Numbered from the stretch's first letter, positions 9,135-19,652 are shown. The stretch: 64,000 bases of DNA from Stigmatella erecta (GCF_900111745.1 NZ_FOIJ01000003.1:730937-794936); one strand, 5' to 3'. Numbers and translations are program-made. The notes: a model not told the origin generated them from the sequence alone.

Positions 9135-11585
9135 TCACCCCAGTAACCGCTTCACCACATCCACCAGGTCCTGACGGACCAAATCCCCCTTGGTGATGTA
9201 GCCATCCGCCCCCGCCGCCAACCCCCGCTGCCGGTCCTCCTCGCCTCCTCGGGTTGTGAGAATGATGACTGGCAACCGGTTCAGGGTCTCGTGGCTCTTG
9301 AGCTGGCGGGTCAATTCCAGCCCATCCAATCCCGGCATTTCCAGGTCCGTCACCACCAGATCCGCCGGGGCGTGGGACAGGATGTGCAGCGCCTCGACGC
9401 CATCCGAGGCGGTGGTGATGTCATATCCGACCGCCTCCAGCAGGGCCGAGATGAGCTCCCGGGTCAGGGGTGAGTCATCCACGACCAGGATGCGGCGGCG
9501 CTGGGCCTCGGGGGCCCGGGCCACGGCGCGCGGCAGCCTCAGGGCCACGGAGCCCTGGGCACTGGCGGTGAGGTAGGCGGCCGACACCACCATCGCCAGC
9601 TTGCCGTCGGCCAGGGTGGTGGCGCCCGCGAGGTGGGCGAAGCGCCCCAGCAGGCCCCTCAGGGGCAGGATGGCCTGGACGCGCTCCTCCAGGACGCGCT
9701 CCACGGCCAGGGCGGCGGTGGCCCCCTGGCTGCGCACCACGAGCACCAGCTCCCCTTCGCTCGGGGACCGCTCCGGGGCCAGCCCCAGCACGGAGGAGAG
9801 GTGGGCGAAGGGCAGCACCCGGCCCTCCACATCCAGCGTGGGCCGCCCGGCCACCTCGCCGAGCTGGGCCAGATCCAACTTGAGCGCCTGGGAGACGTGG
9901 GTGGCGCTCAGCGCCAGCGTCTCCTGGCCCACCTTCACGAAGAGCAGGGGCGCCACCGTGAGGGAGACCGGGACGCGCACCTCGAAGATGGTGCCCACCC
10001 CCACCGCGGACACGACGCTCGCGTCGCCGCCCAGCCCCTGCACCGCGCTGCGCACGGCGTCCAACCCCACACCCCGGCCCGACAGGTCCGTGGCCACCTC
10101 GCGGGAGGAGAAGCCGGAGAGGAAGACGAGATCCCTCGCCGCCGCATCGCTGAGCGCGCTCGCGGCCGTCTCGTCCAGGAAGCCCCGGCGCACCGCCACC
10201 CGGCGCAGCATGGCCGGATCCAACCCCATGCCGTCGTCCTCCACCCGCAGGACGATGCGGTTGCCCTCGCGCGTGGCGCGCAGCGTCAAACAGCCCTTGG
10301 GCCGCTTGCCCGCGGCGACGCGGTCCACGCGCGTCTCCAGGCCGTGGTCCAGCGCGTTGCGGATGAGGTGCAAGAGCGGCTCCCGGAGCGCCTCCACCAC
10401 GGCCCGGTCGGCGCGGGTGTCCTCGCCGTCCACCACCAGCTCCACCTCCTTGCCCAGCTCGCGCGCCAGGTCGCGCACCACGCGGGGATAGGGCTCGAAG
10501 AGCACCGAGAGCGGCAGCATGCGGATGCGGTGCACCTCCTCCACCGCTTGCCCCAGGTCCCGCAGCTCCTCGTTGGCCAGCAGCTTCGCCTCGCGGTGAA
10601 GCTCGGCCGCCAGCTCCTTGGCCTTGCCCAGGCGGGCCGCCAGCGCGGCGCCCACCGGGCCCAGGTCCTCGGCCTCGCGCGCCAGGAGCGTCAGCTCGCG
10701 CGTCAACTGGAGCCTTCGCGCGTTGGCCAGCTCCCGCCGGCGCGCCACGTGGGACAGGTTGGTGGCCGCGCTGGTGAGCAGGTCCAGGCTCTGCGCGTCG
10801 ATGCGGATCGAGCCGTCCGCCCGGGCATCCTGCGAGCGCTGCGGCGTGGCCCGGGCCGGGGCCGGTTTGGAGGGGTCCGGCATCCGCGGAATCGTCTCCG
10901 CCACCAGGTGGGTGGCAGGCCCGGCGCCCGCGATGCTGGCGCTGGAGGACGGCTCGGGAAGGCCCTCGCCGGCGGGCAGGGGCACCGGCGTCCACAGCTT
11001 GCGCCCCGCGCCCCCCCGGGTCTCCCCGGGCCGGACCCCGTTGGCCGTCCGGGGCGTGGCCATCAGGGCGGCGCTCACCGGCACCGGGGGCGGGGTCGGC
11101 GTTCGCGGGGCCTGCGGCCGGGAGGGGGCCGCCGGGGCCGCGGCCACGGGCGGGGCCGCCGGGAGGGAGGCGTCCGGCACGGGCGGCACCGCCAGGAAGC
11201 GGCTCTGCTCGATGCGGGTGCGCTCCCGGAGCACGGCCACCAGCTTGGCCACCTCGGGGGAGCTGTCCGAGGCCAGCATTCCCGACAGGGCGATCACCGC
11301 ATCGGAGGACTTCAGCAGCGCGTCGGCGGACTCGTGCGAGAAGGCGTACTGGGCGGGCTCGATGGCGCGCACCAGCTCCTCCATCTCGTGCACCAGGGTG
11401 TTGATGCGGTCGAAGCCCATCATCCGGGCCTCGCCCTTGAGGCCGTGGAGATCCCGGAGCACCTTGCGCCCCGTCTCCACATCGCCCCCGGACTCCAGCG
11501 TGAGGATGAAGGCGCTGATGCGCCCCAGCCGCTCCTCGACCAGGTCCCGGAACTTCTTCAGCAGCCGGTCACGCGGGGTCGTCAC
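9135..11585 (-). CDS. cheA3: CheA histidine kinase fused to a C-terminal receiver domain
   Basis: Domains in order in this 816-residue protein: Hpt (1-105, phospho-His in DLHGLKGEARMMGF at about 47), a Pro/Ala-rich linker without a recognisable P2 domain (about 130-255), dimerisation helices, HATPase (about 370-555, N-box HLIRNALDHG, DDGMGLDP, GRGVGLD), CheW-like domain (about 565-690) and a receiver (about 692-816, VVDDSPLTR, acceptor Asp in LVVTDLEMPG). The GTG start at 11585 overlaps the upstream MCP stop (GTGA), as expected for translational coupling. No separate CheY gene is in the operon, so the fused receiver or CrdA-type regulators must carry the output. Gene order matches M. xanthus Che3. 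Confidence 0.93.
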   Translation of the reverse strand: MTTPRDRLLKKFRDLVEERLGRISAFILTLESGGDVETGRKVLRDLHGLKGEARMMGFDRINTLVHEMEELVRAIEPAQYAFSHESADALLKSSDAVIALSGMLASDSSPEVAKLVAVLRERTRIEQSRFLAVPPVPDASLPAAPPVAAAPAAPSRPQAPRTPTPPPVPVSAALMATPRTANGVRPGETRGGAGRKLWTPVPLPAGEGLPEPSSSASIAGAGPATHLVAETIPRMPDPSKPAPARATPQRSQDARADGSIRIDAQSLDLLTSAATNLSHVARRRELANARRLQLTRELTLLAREAEDLGPVGAALAARLGKAKELAAELHREAKLLANEELRDLGQAVEEVHRIRMLPLSVLFEPYPRVVRDLARELGKEVELVVDGEDTRADRAVVEALREPLLHLIRNALDHGLETRVDRVAAGKRPKGCLTLRATREGNRIVLRVEDDGMGLDPAMLRRVAVRRGFLDETAASALSDAAARDLVFLSGFSSREVATDLSGRGVGLDAVRSAVQGLGGDASVVSAVGVGTIFEVRVPVSLTVAPLLFVKVGQETLALSATHVSQALKLDLAQLGEVAGRPTLDVEGRVLPFAHLSSVLGLAPERSPSEGELVLVVRSQGATAALAVERVLEERVQAILPLRGLLGRFAHLAGATTLADGKLAMVVSAAYLTASAQGSVALRLPRAVARAPEAQRRRILVVDDSPLTRELISALLEAVGYDITTASDGVEALHILSHAPADLVVTDLEMPGLDGLELTRQLKSHETLNRLPVIILTTRGGEEDRQRGLAAGADGYITKGDLVRQDLVDVVKRLLG

Positions 11586-13393
11586 CCGTCACCCCGCGGC
11601 GGGACCTGGCCAATCTGGAACCGCTCCACCACGGCGCGCAAGTCCAGCGCCAGCACCAGCAAGTCCCCGTTGGCGGTGCTCACCTGCTTGGTGGCATTGA
11701 GGCTCTGCTGGGTGATGCGCAGGATGTCCGCCATGGTGTCGGCGAGCTGGTCGGTGCCCGTCTGCTGCTGCTGGGTCGCCAGGGAGATGGAGCGCACCGC
11801 GTCGGAGGTCTGGCTGGCCAGCTCCACGATTTGCTTGAGCGACTCGGAGACCTGCTGCGCCAGCGAGGTGCCCGTCTCCGTGGCGCGCACGCCGCCGTCC
11901 GTGGCGGCCACCGCGGCGCGCGAGGCCTCGCGCACCTCCTCGATGAGCCCCTCGATTTCCTTGGTGGACTCCAGCACGTTCTCGGCGAGCCGCCGCATCT
12001 CCGCGGCCACCAGCGAGAAGCCCCGGCCCACCTCGCCCGCCTTGGTGCCCTCCAGCTCCGCGTTGAGCGCCAGCAGGTCCGACTTGTCGGCCACGCCGTT
12101 GATGAACTCGACGATTTTTCCGATCTGCTGCACGCGCTTGTTGAGCCGGTTCACCGCCGAGGCGATGGCCTGGTTGTCGTTGCGCATGCGGCCCATGGAG
12201 GCGAGGAAGGCCTCGGCGCTGCCCTGGCCCGCCTCGGCCGCCGCCAGCGTGCGGTGGGCGATCTCCGACACCGAGCCGGCGTTCTCGGCGATCTGCCGCG
12301 CGCTCCGGGCCAGCTCTTCCGTGGTGGCGCTCGTCTCGTCCAGGGAGCTGGCCTGCTCGGAGGCCCCGGCCTCGTAGCGGCCCGAGGTGGCGAGAATCTC
12401 CTCGGTGGTGGCGCTGATCTGCGCGCCGGCGCGCTGGAGCTGGGAGAGCACGTCCGCCAGGTGCGCGCGCATCATCGCGAACGCGGCGGAGACGGACCAC
12501 ACCTCGTCCTCGGCGGGGATGAGGTGCGGGGCGGCCAGGTCCCCATCGGCGATGCGCCGCGCCTCGTCCGCGAGCTGGCGGATGGGGCGCCCCAGGAGCG
12601 TGCCGCCCAGGTACGCGGTGGTGAGCGCCATCGCGAAGACGAGCAGGCACAGCAGCCCGCCGGAGGTGAAGGCCTCCATCTGAAGCGCCTGCGCGCGCGC
12701 AGCCTGGAGCTGAAGGGGCGAGGTGAGCACGCGCTCGTAGGCCTGGTCCGCCAGGGCCGAGGCCAGCCGCGAGCAGAACACCGCGGGCGTCACCACGGAG
12801 ATGATGGTGAAGAGCACCAGCCGCCCGCGGATCTGCGCCCGGCGCGGCATGGCGGCGATGACCTGCTGCTGGCTGAGGCCCAGCTCCGTCAGCCACAGCA
12901 TCACCTGGCGCGCCCGCAGGGTCACCAGGCAGTGCACGAGCAGCGAGGTGATGGGCCCGAAGAGCACGCCCAGGCCAACAATGCCCAGCCCCGCGCTCCA
13001 GCCTCCCCCGCCCACGATGCCCACCACCACGCCCAGGAGCATGGAGCACAGCAGCCAGCTGAGGATGGACTTGACGAAGGTGGCATCCGCCACGCTGGCC
13101 GCCTCCACCATGGCGCGCGCCAGGCGCTCCTGCGAGGCCACCACCTCGCCGCGCTCCAGGATGCGCAGGCCCCGCAGGCGCCGCAGCAGCAGGGAGACGC
13201 CCGTGCCCGTCACGGCGGCACACAGCGCCATGCCCAGCCCCACGAACAGGTGGAAGCTGCCGCTCAGCCGGTCGCCCAGCGTGAGCCAGGCGTAGTGGCA
13301 CGAGAGCGCGACCCCGACCGCGGTGGCCAGGGGCACGGGGGCAATCAGACGGAGGCTGTAGGACCCCCGGGAACGGGCGCGTCGCTCGCTCAT
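11582..13393 (-). CDS. mcp3B: Methyl-accepting chemotaxis protein, second of a tandem pair
   Basis: The 603-residue receptor has several hydrophobic segments in the first 270 residues (for example LIAPVPLATAVGVALSCHY, SFHLFVGLGMALCAAVTG), little predicted periplasmic sensor, a HAMP-like region around 270-320 (RPIRQLADEARRIADGDL) and a long cytoplasmic coiled coil. The signalling tip reads LNAELEGTKAGEVGRGF, a variant of the usual AIEAARAGE. It is paralogous to the preceding MCP along its whole length, pointing to tandem duplication. It starts four bases after that gene and overlaps cheA. In M. xanthus the Che3 pair controls developmental timing rather than motility (recalled literature). Confidence 0.9.
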   Translation of the reverse strand: MSERRARSRGSYSLRLIAPVPLATAVGVALSCHYAWLTLGDRLSGSFHLFVGLGMALCAAVTGTGVSLLLRRLRGLRILERGEVVASQERLARAMVEAASVADATFVKSILSWLLCSMLLGVVVGIVGGGGWSAGLGIVGLGVLFGPITSLLVHCLVTLRARQVMLWLTELGLSQQQVIAAMPRRAQIRGRLVLFTIISVVTPAVFCSRLASALADQAYERVLTSPLQLQAARAQALQMEAFTSGGLLCLLVFAMALTTAYLGGTLLGRPIRQLADEARRIADGDLAAPHLIPAEDEVWSVSAAFAMMRAHLADVLSQLQRAGAQISATTEEILATSGRYEAGASEQASSLDETSATTEELARSARQIAENAGSVSEIAHRTLAAAEAGQGSAEAFLASMGRMRNDNQAIASAVNRLNKRVQQIGKIVEFINGVADKSDLLALNAELEGTKAGEVGRGFSLVAAEMRRLAENVLESTKEIEGLIEEVREASRAAVAATDGGVRATETGTSLAQQVSESLKQIVELASQTSDAVRSISLATQQQQTGTDQLADTMADILRITQQSLNATKQVSTANGDLLVLALDLRAVVERFQIGQVPPRGDG

Positions 13394-13397
13394 CGGC

Positions 13398-15197
13398 TCA
13401 GCCCTCCCTGCCCGCGAGGTGGAAGCGGTCCACCACGAGTTTCAAGTCCCGCGCCAGCGAGGACAGGTCGCTGTTGGCGGCCACCATCTGCTTGGTCGCA
13501 GCCGCGTTCTGCTCGGTGACGCGCAGGATGTCCCCCATGGCGGCGGCGAGCTGGTCGGTGCCCGTCTGCTGCTGCTGGGTGGCCAGGGAAATGGAGCGCA
13601 CCGCGTGCGAGGTCTGCCGCGCCAGCTCCAGGATGAGGCTCAGGCTCTCGTCCACCTGGGCCGCCAGGAGCGTGCCCGCATCGGTCGTCTTCAGCCCTGC
13701 CTCCGTGGCCATCACCGCCGCGTGGGTGGCATCGCGGATCTCCTCGATGAGCTGCTCGATGGTGCGCGTGGAGCGGAGGACGTTCTCGGCGAGCCTGCGC
13801 ATCTCCGCGGCCACCAGCGAGAAGCCCCGGCCCACCTCGCCCGCCTTGGTGCCCTCCAGCTCCGCGTTGACGGCCAAAAGGTCCGTCTTGTCGGCGATCT
13901 CGTTGATGAACTCCACCACCTTGCCGATCTGCTGCACGCGCTTGTTGAGCCGCACCACCGCGTCCGCGATGGACTGGTTGTCCTCCTTCATCCGCTGCAT
14001 GGCGGTGAGGAAGGCGGCCGCGTTGCGCTGGCCCCCTTGCGCGGCCGCGAAGGTGCGCTCGGCGATGCCGGCCACGGACTCGGCGTTGCCGGCGATCTGC
14101 TGCGCGCTCCGGGCCAGCTCCTCCGTGGTGGCGCTCGTCTCGTTGAGCGAGCTGGCCTGCTCGTCGGCCCCCGTCTCCTGCTCGCCGGAGGTGGCCACCA
14201 GCTGCTCGGTGGTGCTGGAGATCTGCATGCCCGCGCGCCGCATCTGCGCGAGCGCCTGGCCGAGCTGCGCCTGCATCTGCACGAAGGCGGCCGAGGCCGA
14301 CCACATCTCGTCCTCGGCGGGGATGACGCGCGGGGGGCGCAAGTCGCCCCGGGCAATGCGGGTGGCATCCTCGGTGATGGCCTGCAGCGGCTCGGCCAGC
14401 ACGGCCCCGCCCGCGTACGCGGTGCTCAGCACCAGCAGGATGACGAGCGCCATCAACAGGCCCATGGCCAGCCCGCCCTCGCCCCGGAACTGGGAAATCA
14501 CCGCCACCTGCGCCTGCGGATCCTGCACCCGCACCATCTGGTCCAGCACCCGCACCGAGCGGTGGATGGTCAGATCGAGGATGAAGATGGACGGGCTGAG
14601 CACCGCGATGGCGGTGAACAGCACCAGCCGCTGGCGGACCTTCTGCCGCCGCGGCGGCACCGCGGCGATGAACTCCAGCGCCGACAGCCCCTCGTCCGCG
14701 ATGCGCTCGGCGGCCTTGCGGCTGCGGCGCACCACCAGGAGGTACACGAGCAGTGCGCTCAGGGGCGCCAGCGACATGCCCGCCAGGGCGATGCGCATGC
14801 CCACCTTCCACGCCACCCCCATCAGGGGCGGAAAGAGCACGGCCACCAGCAGCACGCCGCCCAGCCACCCCTGGAGCGTGAACCAGAAGCACCGCTCCGG
14901 CACCGAGCGGGCCTCCTGGAGCGCCTCGCGCAGGTGCTGCTGCTGGTGGGGCACCCGGCCCTGCTCCAGCGCCCACAGCACCTTGAGGGCGCGGCGCTCC
15001 AGCACCGTGACGAGCGCCAGCGCCAGCGCCACCGCCACCGCCACCATCCCCAGGAAGGGGCCCCAGTACGCGGGCGCGTCGATGGCGCTCGAGAGCGGCC
15101 CGTACACCAGCACGAGCACCCCCCCCAGCCCCCCACTGACCCACGAGGGCTGAGTCATCCAACGTGCCAGCCCCTTCAAGCCCGGCTCGGCGGTCAT
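13398..15197 (-). CDS. mcp3A: Methyl-accepting chemotaxis protein, first of a tandem pair
   Basis: The 599-residue protein has multiple N-terminal hydrophobic helices (GPFLGMVAVAVALALALVTV; GWLGGVLLVAVLFP; SLAPLSALLVYLLVV), one longer loop, a HAMP-like region (EPLQAITEDATRIARGDL, about 265-315) and a cytoplasmic signalling hairpin with tip VNAELEGTKAGEVGRGF and QQQQTGTDQLA near the C-terminus. No large external ligand domain is evident, so it may sense membrane or envelope state. The ATG at 15197 overlaps the stop of the small CheW-like gene by four bases (ATGA). The name follows order in the M. xanthus Che3 operon. Confidence 0.9.
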   Translation of the reverse strand: MTAEPGLKGLARWMTQPSWVSGGLGGVLVLVYGPLSSAIDAPAYWGPFLGMVAVAVALALALVTVLERRALKVLWALEQGRVPHQQQHLREALQEARSVPERCFWFTLQGWLGGVLLVAVLFPPLMGVAWKVGMRIALAGMSLAPLSALLVYLLVVRRSRKAAERIADEGLSALEFIAAVPPRRQKVRQRLVLFTAIAVLSPSIFILDLTIHRSVRVLDQMVRVQDPQAQVAVISQFRGEGGLAMGLLMALVILLVLSTAYAGGAVLAEPLQAITEDATRIARGDLRPPRVIPAEDEMWSASAAFVQMQAQLGQALAQMRRAGMQISSTTEQLVATSGEQETGADEQASSLNETSATTEELARSAQQIAGNAESVAGIAERTFAAAQGGQRNAAAFLTAMQRMKEDNQSIADAVVRLNKRVQQIGKVVEFINEIADKTDLLAVNAELEGTKAGEVGRGFSLVAAEMRRLAENVLRSTRTIEQLIEEIRDATHAAVMATEAGLKTTDAGTLLAAQVDESLSLILELARQTSHAVRSISLATQQQQTGTDQLAAAMGDILRVTEQNAAATKQMVAANSDLSSLARDLKLVVDRFHLAGREG

Positions 15198-15568
15198 GCG
15201 GCCTCCTGCGAGGAGCCCGCGAGAAAGTGCTCGAACTCCACCAGGCTCACCAGGGGCCAGAGCAGGCCGCGCGCCAGGATGAAGCCCAGCAGGCTCCCCC
15301 CGGCGGCACGGCCCAAGAGAGAGGGCAGGCCCAGGATCAGGTGCGGCTCGGTGTCGATTTCGAGCGTGTCCACGCCCACGCCCTCGCCCGGGCGGGACAG
15401 GAGCACCCGGACCGGGTCCGAGCGGTGGCCGAAGGCCAGGCCCGCGGCGCGCGAGCGTCCGTCCAGGGCCGAGGGCAGATCAATGCTGGTCACGTCCTGT
15501 GCCAGGAACGCGATGCGATCCGCGCCCGCATGGCACAGCAGGATGCCGGAAGCGCGCGAGGCCAACAT
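15194..15568 (-). CDS. Small CheW-like protein of the Che operon
   Basis: This 124-residue protein has no catalytic motif. Alternating hydrophobic strands and the closing pattern GFILARGLLWPLVSLVEFEHFL resemble the end of a CheW domain (a strand, then PLVDL), but conservation is weak. It lies three bases after cheW and overlaps the first MCP, so it is certainly part of the operon. I recall a Che3 gene called crdC at this position in M. xanthus, described as an accessory coupling protein; equivalence is inference and the symbol is not assigned. Confidence 0.75.
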   Translation of the reverse strand: MLASRASGILLCHAGADRIAFLAQDVTSIDLPSALDGRSRAAGLAFGHRSDPVRVLLSRPGEGVGVDTLEIDTEPHLILGLPSLLGRAAGGSLLGFILARGLLWPLVSLVEFEHFLAGSSQEAA

Positions 15569-15571
15569 GGC

Positions 15572-16006
15572 TCACGCCCCCTGACTGAGGTAGTCAAACA
15601 GCCCCTCGGGCTCGATGACGGCCACGTCCCGCTGGGCGCCCTTGGCCGGGCCGCGCAGGTGCACATGCACGCCGCTGGCGCCCAGGGGCTCCAGCGTGCC
15701 CGTCACCTGGGAGACGCCCGCCACGGTGCTGGCCGTCAGCGCCAGGGTGCCGCGCGGCAGGCGCACCAGCACCGCCCGCCGCGTGGACTGGCTGCCCTTG
15801 CCCACCAGCAGGCCGATGTCCACCACCGGGATGACCTCTCCCCGGTGGGCGAACACCCCCAGCAGGTGAACGGGAGCGCCGGGCACCCGCGTCAGCTCCG
15901 GAAAGGTGACCACCTCCGCCGCGCTCTCCGCAGGCACCGCATACCAGCTGCTCCCACATGCAAACACAAGGTAGGACTGTCTCGCTTCAGGCTCGATGAG
16001 GCCCAT
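15572..16006 (-). CDS. cheW3: CheW coupling protein
   Basis: The 144-residue protein is one CheW domain: YLVFACGSSWYAVPAESAAEVV at the start, a central GEVIPVVDIGLLVG segment and LALTASTVAGVSQVTG toward the end. CheW links MCP tips to CheA. The gene follows the CrdB-like lipoprotein by about 20 bases and precedes the small CheW-like gene by three. Length is typical of the family. The ATG at 16006 starts MGLIEPEARQSYLVF. Confidence 0.9.
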   Translation of the reverse strand: MGLIEPEARQSYLVFACGSSWYAVPAESAAEVVTFPELTRVPGAPVHLLGVFAHRGEVIPVVDIGLLVGKGSQSTRRAVLVRLPRGTLALTASTVAGVSQVTGTLEPLGASGVHVHLRGPAKGAQRDVAVIEPEGLFDYLSQGA

Positions 16007-16027
16007 CGCGCGGCAGCCTACCTCAGA

Positions 16028-16777
16028 TCAGCGCTGGAACTCGACGCGGCGATTCTGGGCCCACGCCTCCTCGTCCGAGGCGCTGGTAAGCGGGCGCGTC
16101 TCGCCGTAGCCCACGGTGGCCAGGCGGCCCGCGGGAACGCCCAGGTCGGTCAGGTAGCGCTTGACCGAGGCGGCGCGGCGGTTGGACAGCTGGAGGTTGT
16201 ACTCCTCGGTGCCGCGGTCGTCGGCGTGGCCCTGCAGGGTGATGCGGCCCGAGGAGGCCTTGATGCAGTCGGCCAGCGCGGAGAGCCGGCCCTGGGCCTC
16301 GGAGTCCAGGGAGAACTCGTTGAAGCCAAAGCGCACCGGCTCCCAGCTGCAGGCGCCAGCCTGCGCCGTCACGCACTGGCCGCCCTTGCACTCCTGGCCC
16401 TCGCCGCAGTCGCTGTTGGCCGAGCAGGTGTTGGTGGGCGCCTGGCACCGGCCGCGCTCGCACTTGCTGCCGCCGGGGCACTGCGCATCATCCTTGCACT
16501 GGGCGTCGGTGCACTTGCCCACTTCGCAGATCCGCCCCGAGCCGCACTGGGTATCGGTCGTGCACTCCGGAGGCTTGGGCACGCACTTGTTGGCCTGGCA
16601 GGTGAAGCCCTCCTTGCAGTTGGCGTCCGTGGCACACTCCTGGCACTGGCCCTGGACACACACCTCGCCCCGCTCCTGGCACTGATCATCCTTGTCGCAG
16701 TTGGGGTACGCCTTCGGACAGCCGGAGAGCACTGCCACGGCGAGGGCGAGCCCCGCCACCATCGAGATCCGACGCAT
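16028..16777 (-). CDS. crdB: Cys-rich OmpA-family lipoprotein (CrdB-like)
   Basis: A lipobox (AVLSGC, Cys near 20) is followed by about 115 residues with regularly spaced cysteines (five or more CxxDxxC.GxxC.xGxC-type repeats) and a C-terminal OmpA peptidoglycan-binding domain (about 145-249: LQGHADDRGTEEYNLQLSNRRA). Such proteins anchor the outer membrane to the wall. GGAG lies six bases before the ATG at 16777. It is the first gene of the Che operon and is divergent from the NtrC-like regulator, the arrangement recalled for crdB/crdA in M. xanthus. Confidence 0.88.
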   Translation of the reverse strand: MRRISMVAGLALAVAVLSGCPKAYPNCDKDDQCQERGEVCVQGQCQECATDANCKEGFTCQANKCVPKPPECTTDTQCGSGRICEVGKCTDAQCKDDAQCPGGSKCERGRCQAPTNTCSANSDCGEGQECKGGQCVTAQAGACSWEPVRFGFNEFSLDSEAQGRLSALADCIKASSGRITLQGHADDRGTEEYNLQLSNRRAASVKRYLTDLGVPAGRLATVGYGETRPLTSASDEEAWAQNRRVEFQR

Positions 16778-16834
16778 CGTTCACTCCAAAATCCGGTCAA
16801 TACCCGTCTTCTTTGAGACAGGTTCCCCGGCCCG

Positions 16835-16863
16835 CGTGTAGTCGCAGCAAGCCATTGAGTCAA
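16835..16863 (-). promoter_or_regulatory. Candidate promoter of the Che operon
   Basis: On the minus strand TTGACT (16858-16863), a 17-base spacer and TACACG (16835-16840) resemble sigma-A boxes, about 60 bases upstream of the first ATG. The -10 box is a modest match. Confidence 0.45.
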
Positions 16864-16910
16864 AGCAATTTGTCCCCGCCTGGGTCTTCCCCGTCCCTCC
16901 CCCCCAAGGC

Positions 16911-16930
16911 CTTGGGAATCCTTGGGAATC
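16911..16930. repeat. Perfect 10-bp tandem direct repeat between crdB and crdA
   Basis: CTTGGGAATC occurs twice in a row (16911-16920, 16921-16930), one helical turn apart, upstream of both divergent genes. A regulator binding site is plausible but not shown. Confidence 0.6.
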
Positions 16931-17003
16931 ATTGAATCGCCAAGGGGTTTCCCGGACAGTGGGCGCCAGGGCCACACCCGCCGCCCCCGAGGTCTTCCGC
17001 GCC

Positions 17004-18488
<1,485 letters not shown>

Positions 18489-18519
18489 GCCCCGCGCACG
18501 CGCCACGAGGAGACACGGA

Positions 18520-18912
18520 ATGCAGGGTCAGCGAGGGGTTGCCGCATGGACGCTCGTGCGGTTCGTCTTTGGGCTGTCGCTCGCGCTGGGGCACGGGCTG
18601 CCGAAGGTGACGGGCAACATGGCGGGCTTCGCCGAAGGGGTGGCGAAGCTCGGCTTCCCCTTCCCCACCTTCTTCGCCTGGTGCGCGGCGCTCTCGGAGC
18701 TCGTGGGCGGGCTGCTCGTGGCGGTGGGGCTCTTCACCCGGCCCGCGGCCCTGGTGGCGGCCTGCACCCTGGCGGTCGCGCTCTACCGCCACCGCGTGGA
18801 CCCGTTCGGCACGCTGGAGAAGGCCCTGGTCTTCCTCACGGTGTTCCTGGCCGTGGTGCTGGCGGGCCCGGGCCCCTGGAGCCTGGACGCCAAGGTGCGG
18901 CGGCGGCTCTGA
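18520..18912 (+). CDS. DoxX family membrane protein
   Basis: The 130-residue protein has four predicted membrane helices and the DoxX pattern: RFVFGLSLALGHGLPKV in helix 1, FAWCAALSELVGGLLVAVGLFTRPAAL in helix 2-3. DoxX-family proteins are small inner-membrane proteins, some linked to thiol or sulphur redox; the specific role is unknown. GAGGAG lies eight bases before the ATG, and it follows the regulator gene by 31 bases, so co-transcription with crdA is possible. Length matches the family. Confidence 0.85.
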   Translation: MQGQRGVAAWTLVRFVFGLSLALGHGLPKVTGNMAGFAEGVAKLGFPFPTFFAWCAALSELVGGLLVAVGLFTRPAALVAACTLAVALYRHRVDPFGTLEKALVFLTVFLAVVLAGPGPWSLDAKVRRRL

Positions 18913-18919
18913 GCCCGCC

Positions 18920-19594
18920 TCAGGCGGCGACCCGCTCCACGCACGCGGGCAGGTCCTGCAGGGGCGAGTTCACCACGCGGGACACCTCGTAGGCCTCCAG
19001 GCTGTCCTCCTCGAAGGGCACCAGCAGCGGCTGCAGCACCGGGGGCTCCTGCGGCTCGGGGCGCAGCCACACCTCCTGGCCCTCGGGCGTCAGGAGCACC
19101 GGCATCCGGTCGTGGATGGGGGCCATCAGGGCATTGGGCCCCGTGGTGAGCAGCGTGCAGGAGCGCACCACCTCGCCCGTCTCGGGGGAGGTCCACTCCT
19201 CCCACAGCCCAGCCAGCGCCAGGGGCCGGCCGTCCTTGCGGCGGAAGTGGAAGGGCGTCTTGGGCTTGGTTGTCTGGCGCCACTCGAACCAGCCGTCGAT
19301 GAGCGCCAGGCACCGGCGGCGCTTGAAGGCGGCGCGGAAGCTCGGCTTCTCGGCCACCGTCTCGCAGCGCGCGTTGATGAGCTTGTTGCCGATGGCGGCA
19401 TCCTTCGCCCACGAGGGGATGAGCCCCCAGCGGTACGCGTCCAGCATCCGCTGGCCGTCGTTGGGCACCACCGCCATGAGCTGCGTGGGGGCCAGGTTGT
19501 AGCGGGGCCGCTCAATCGAGGCACGGACGCCCAGCAGGGCGAACTCCCGCGCGAGGTCCACGGCCGGCGTCTGCAGCGTCACACGTCCACACAT
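18920..19594 (-). CDS. yedK: SRAP (YedK/HMCES) abasic-site crosslinking protein
   Basis: The start is fixed by MCGRV at 19594: the catalytic Cys2 must be N-terminal after Met removal. Upstream in-frame codons belong to the antisense of the kinase gene. The 224-residue protein has YNLAPTQ, WGLIPSWAKD, INARCETVAEKPSF, RCLALIDGWFEW and a C-terminal MPVLL region, all SRAP landmarks. SRAP proteins form a thiazolidine crosslink with abasic sites in single-stranded DNA and protect them. Convergent with doxX, seven bases apart. Full length and intact. Confidence 0.95.
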   Translation of the reverse strand: MCGRVTLQTPAVDLAREFALLGVRASIERPRYNLAPTQLMAVVPNDGQRMLDAYRWGLIPSWAKDAAIGNKLINARCETVAEKPSFRAAFKRRRCLALIDGWFEWRQTTKPKTPFHFRRKDGRPLALAGLWEEWTSPETGEVVRSCTLLTTGPNALMAPIHDRMPVLLTPEGQEVWLRPEPQEPPVLQPLLVPFEEDSLEAYEVSRVVNSPLQDLPACVERVAA

Positions 19595-19652
19595 GGCCCC
19601 AGTATCGCGCGCGCCGCGCGGCGGCACCAACTCCTGGCCCGCGCCGGGCCGC

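Noticed and set aside
9633..12377. 914-residue plus-strand open frame over cheA and an MCP
   Set aside because: Antisense shadow of clearly identified chemotaxis genes; composition is His/Gly/Arg-rich with no motif.
11582..15197. Frameshifted or fused MCP pair
   Set aside because: Both receptors are complete from membrane helices to signalling tip, with separate starts and stops four bases apart.
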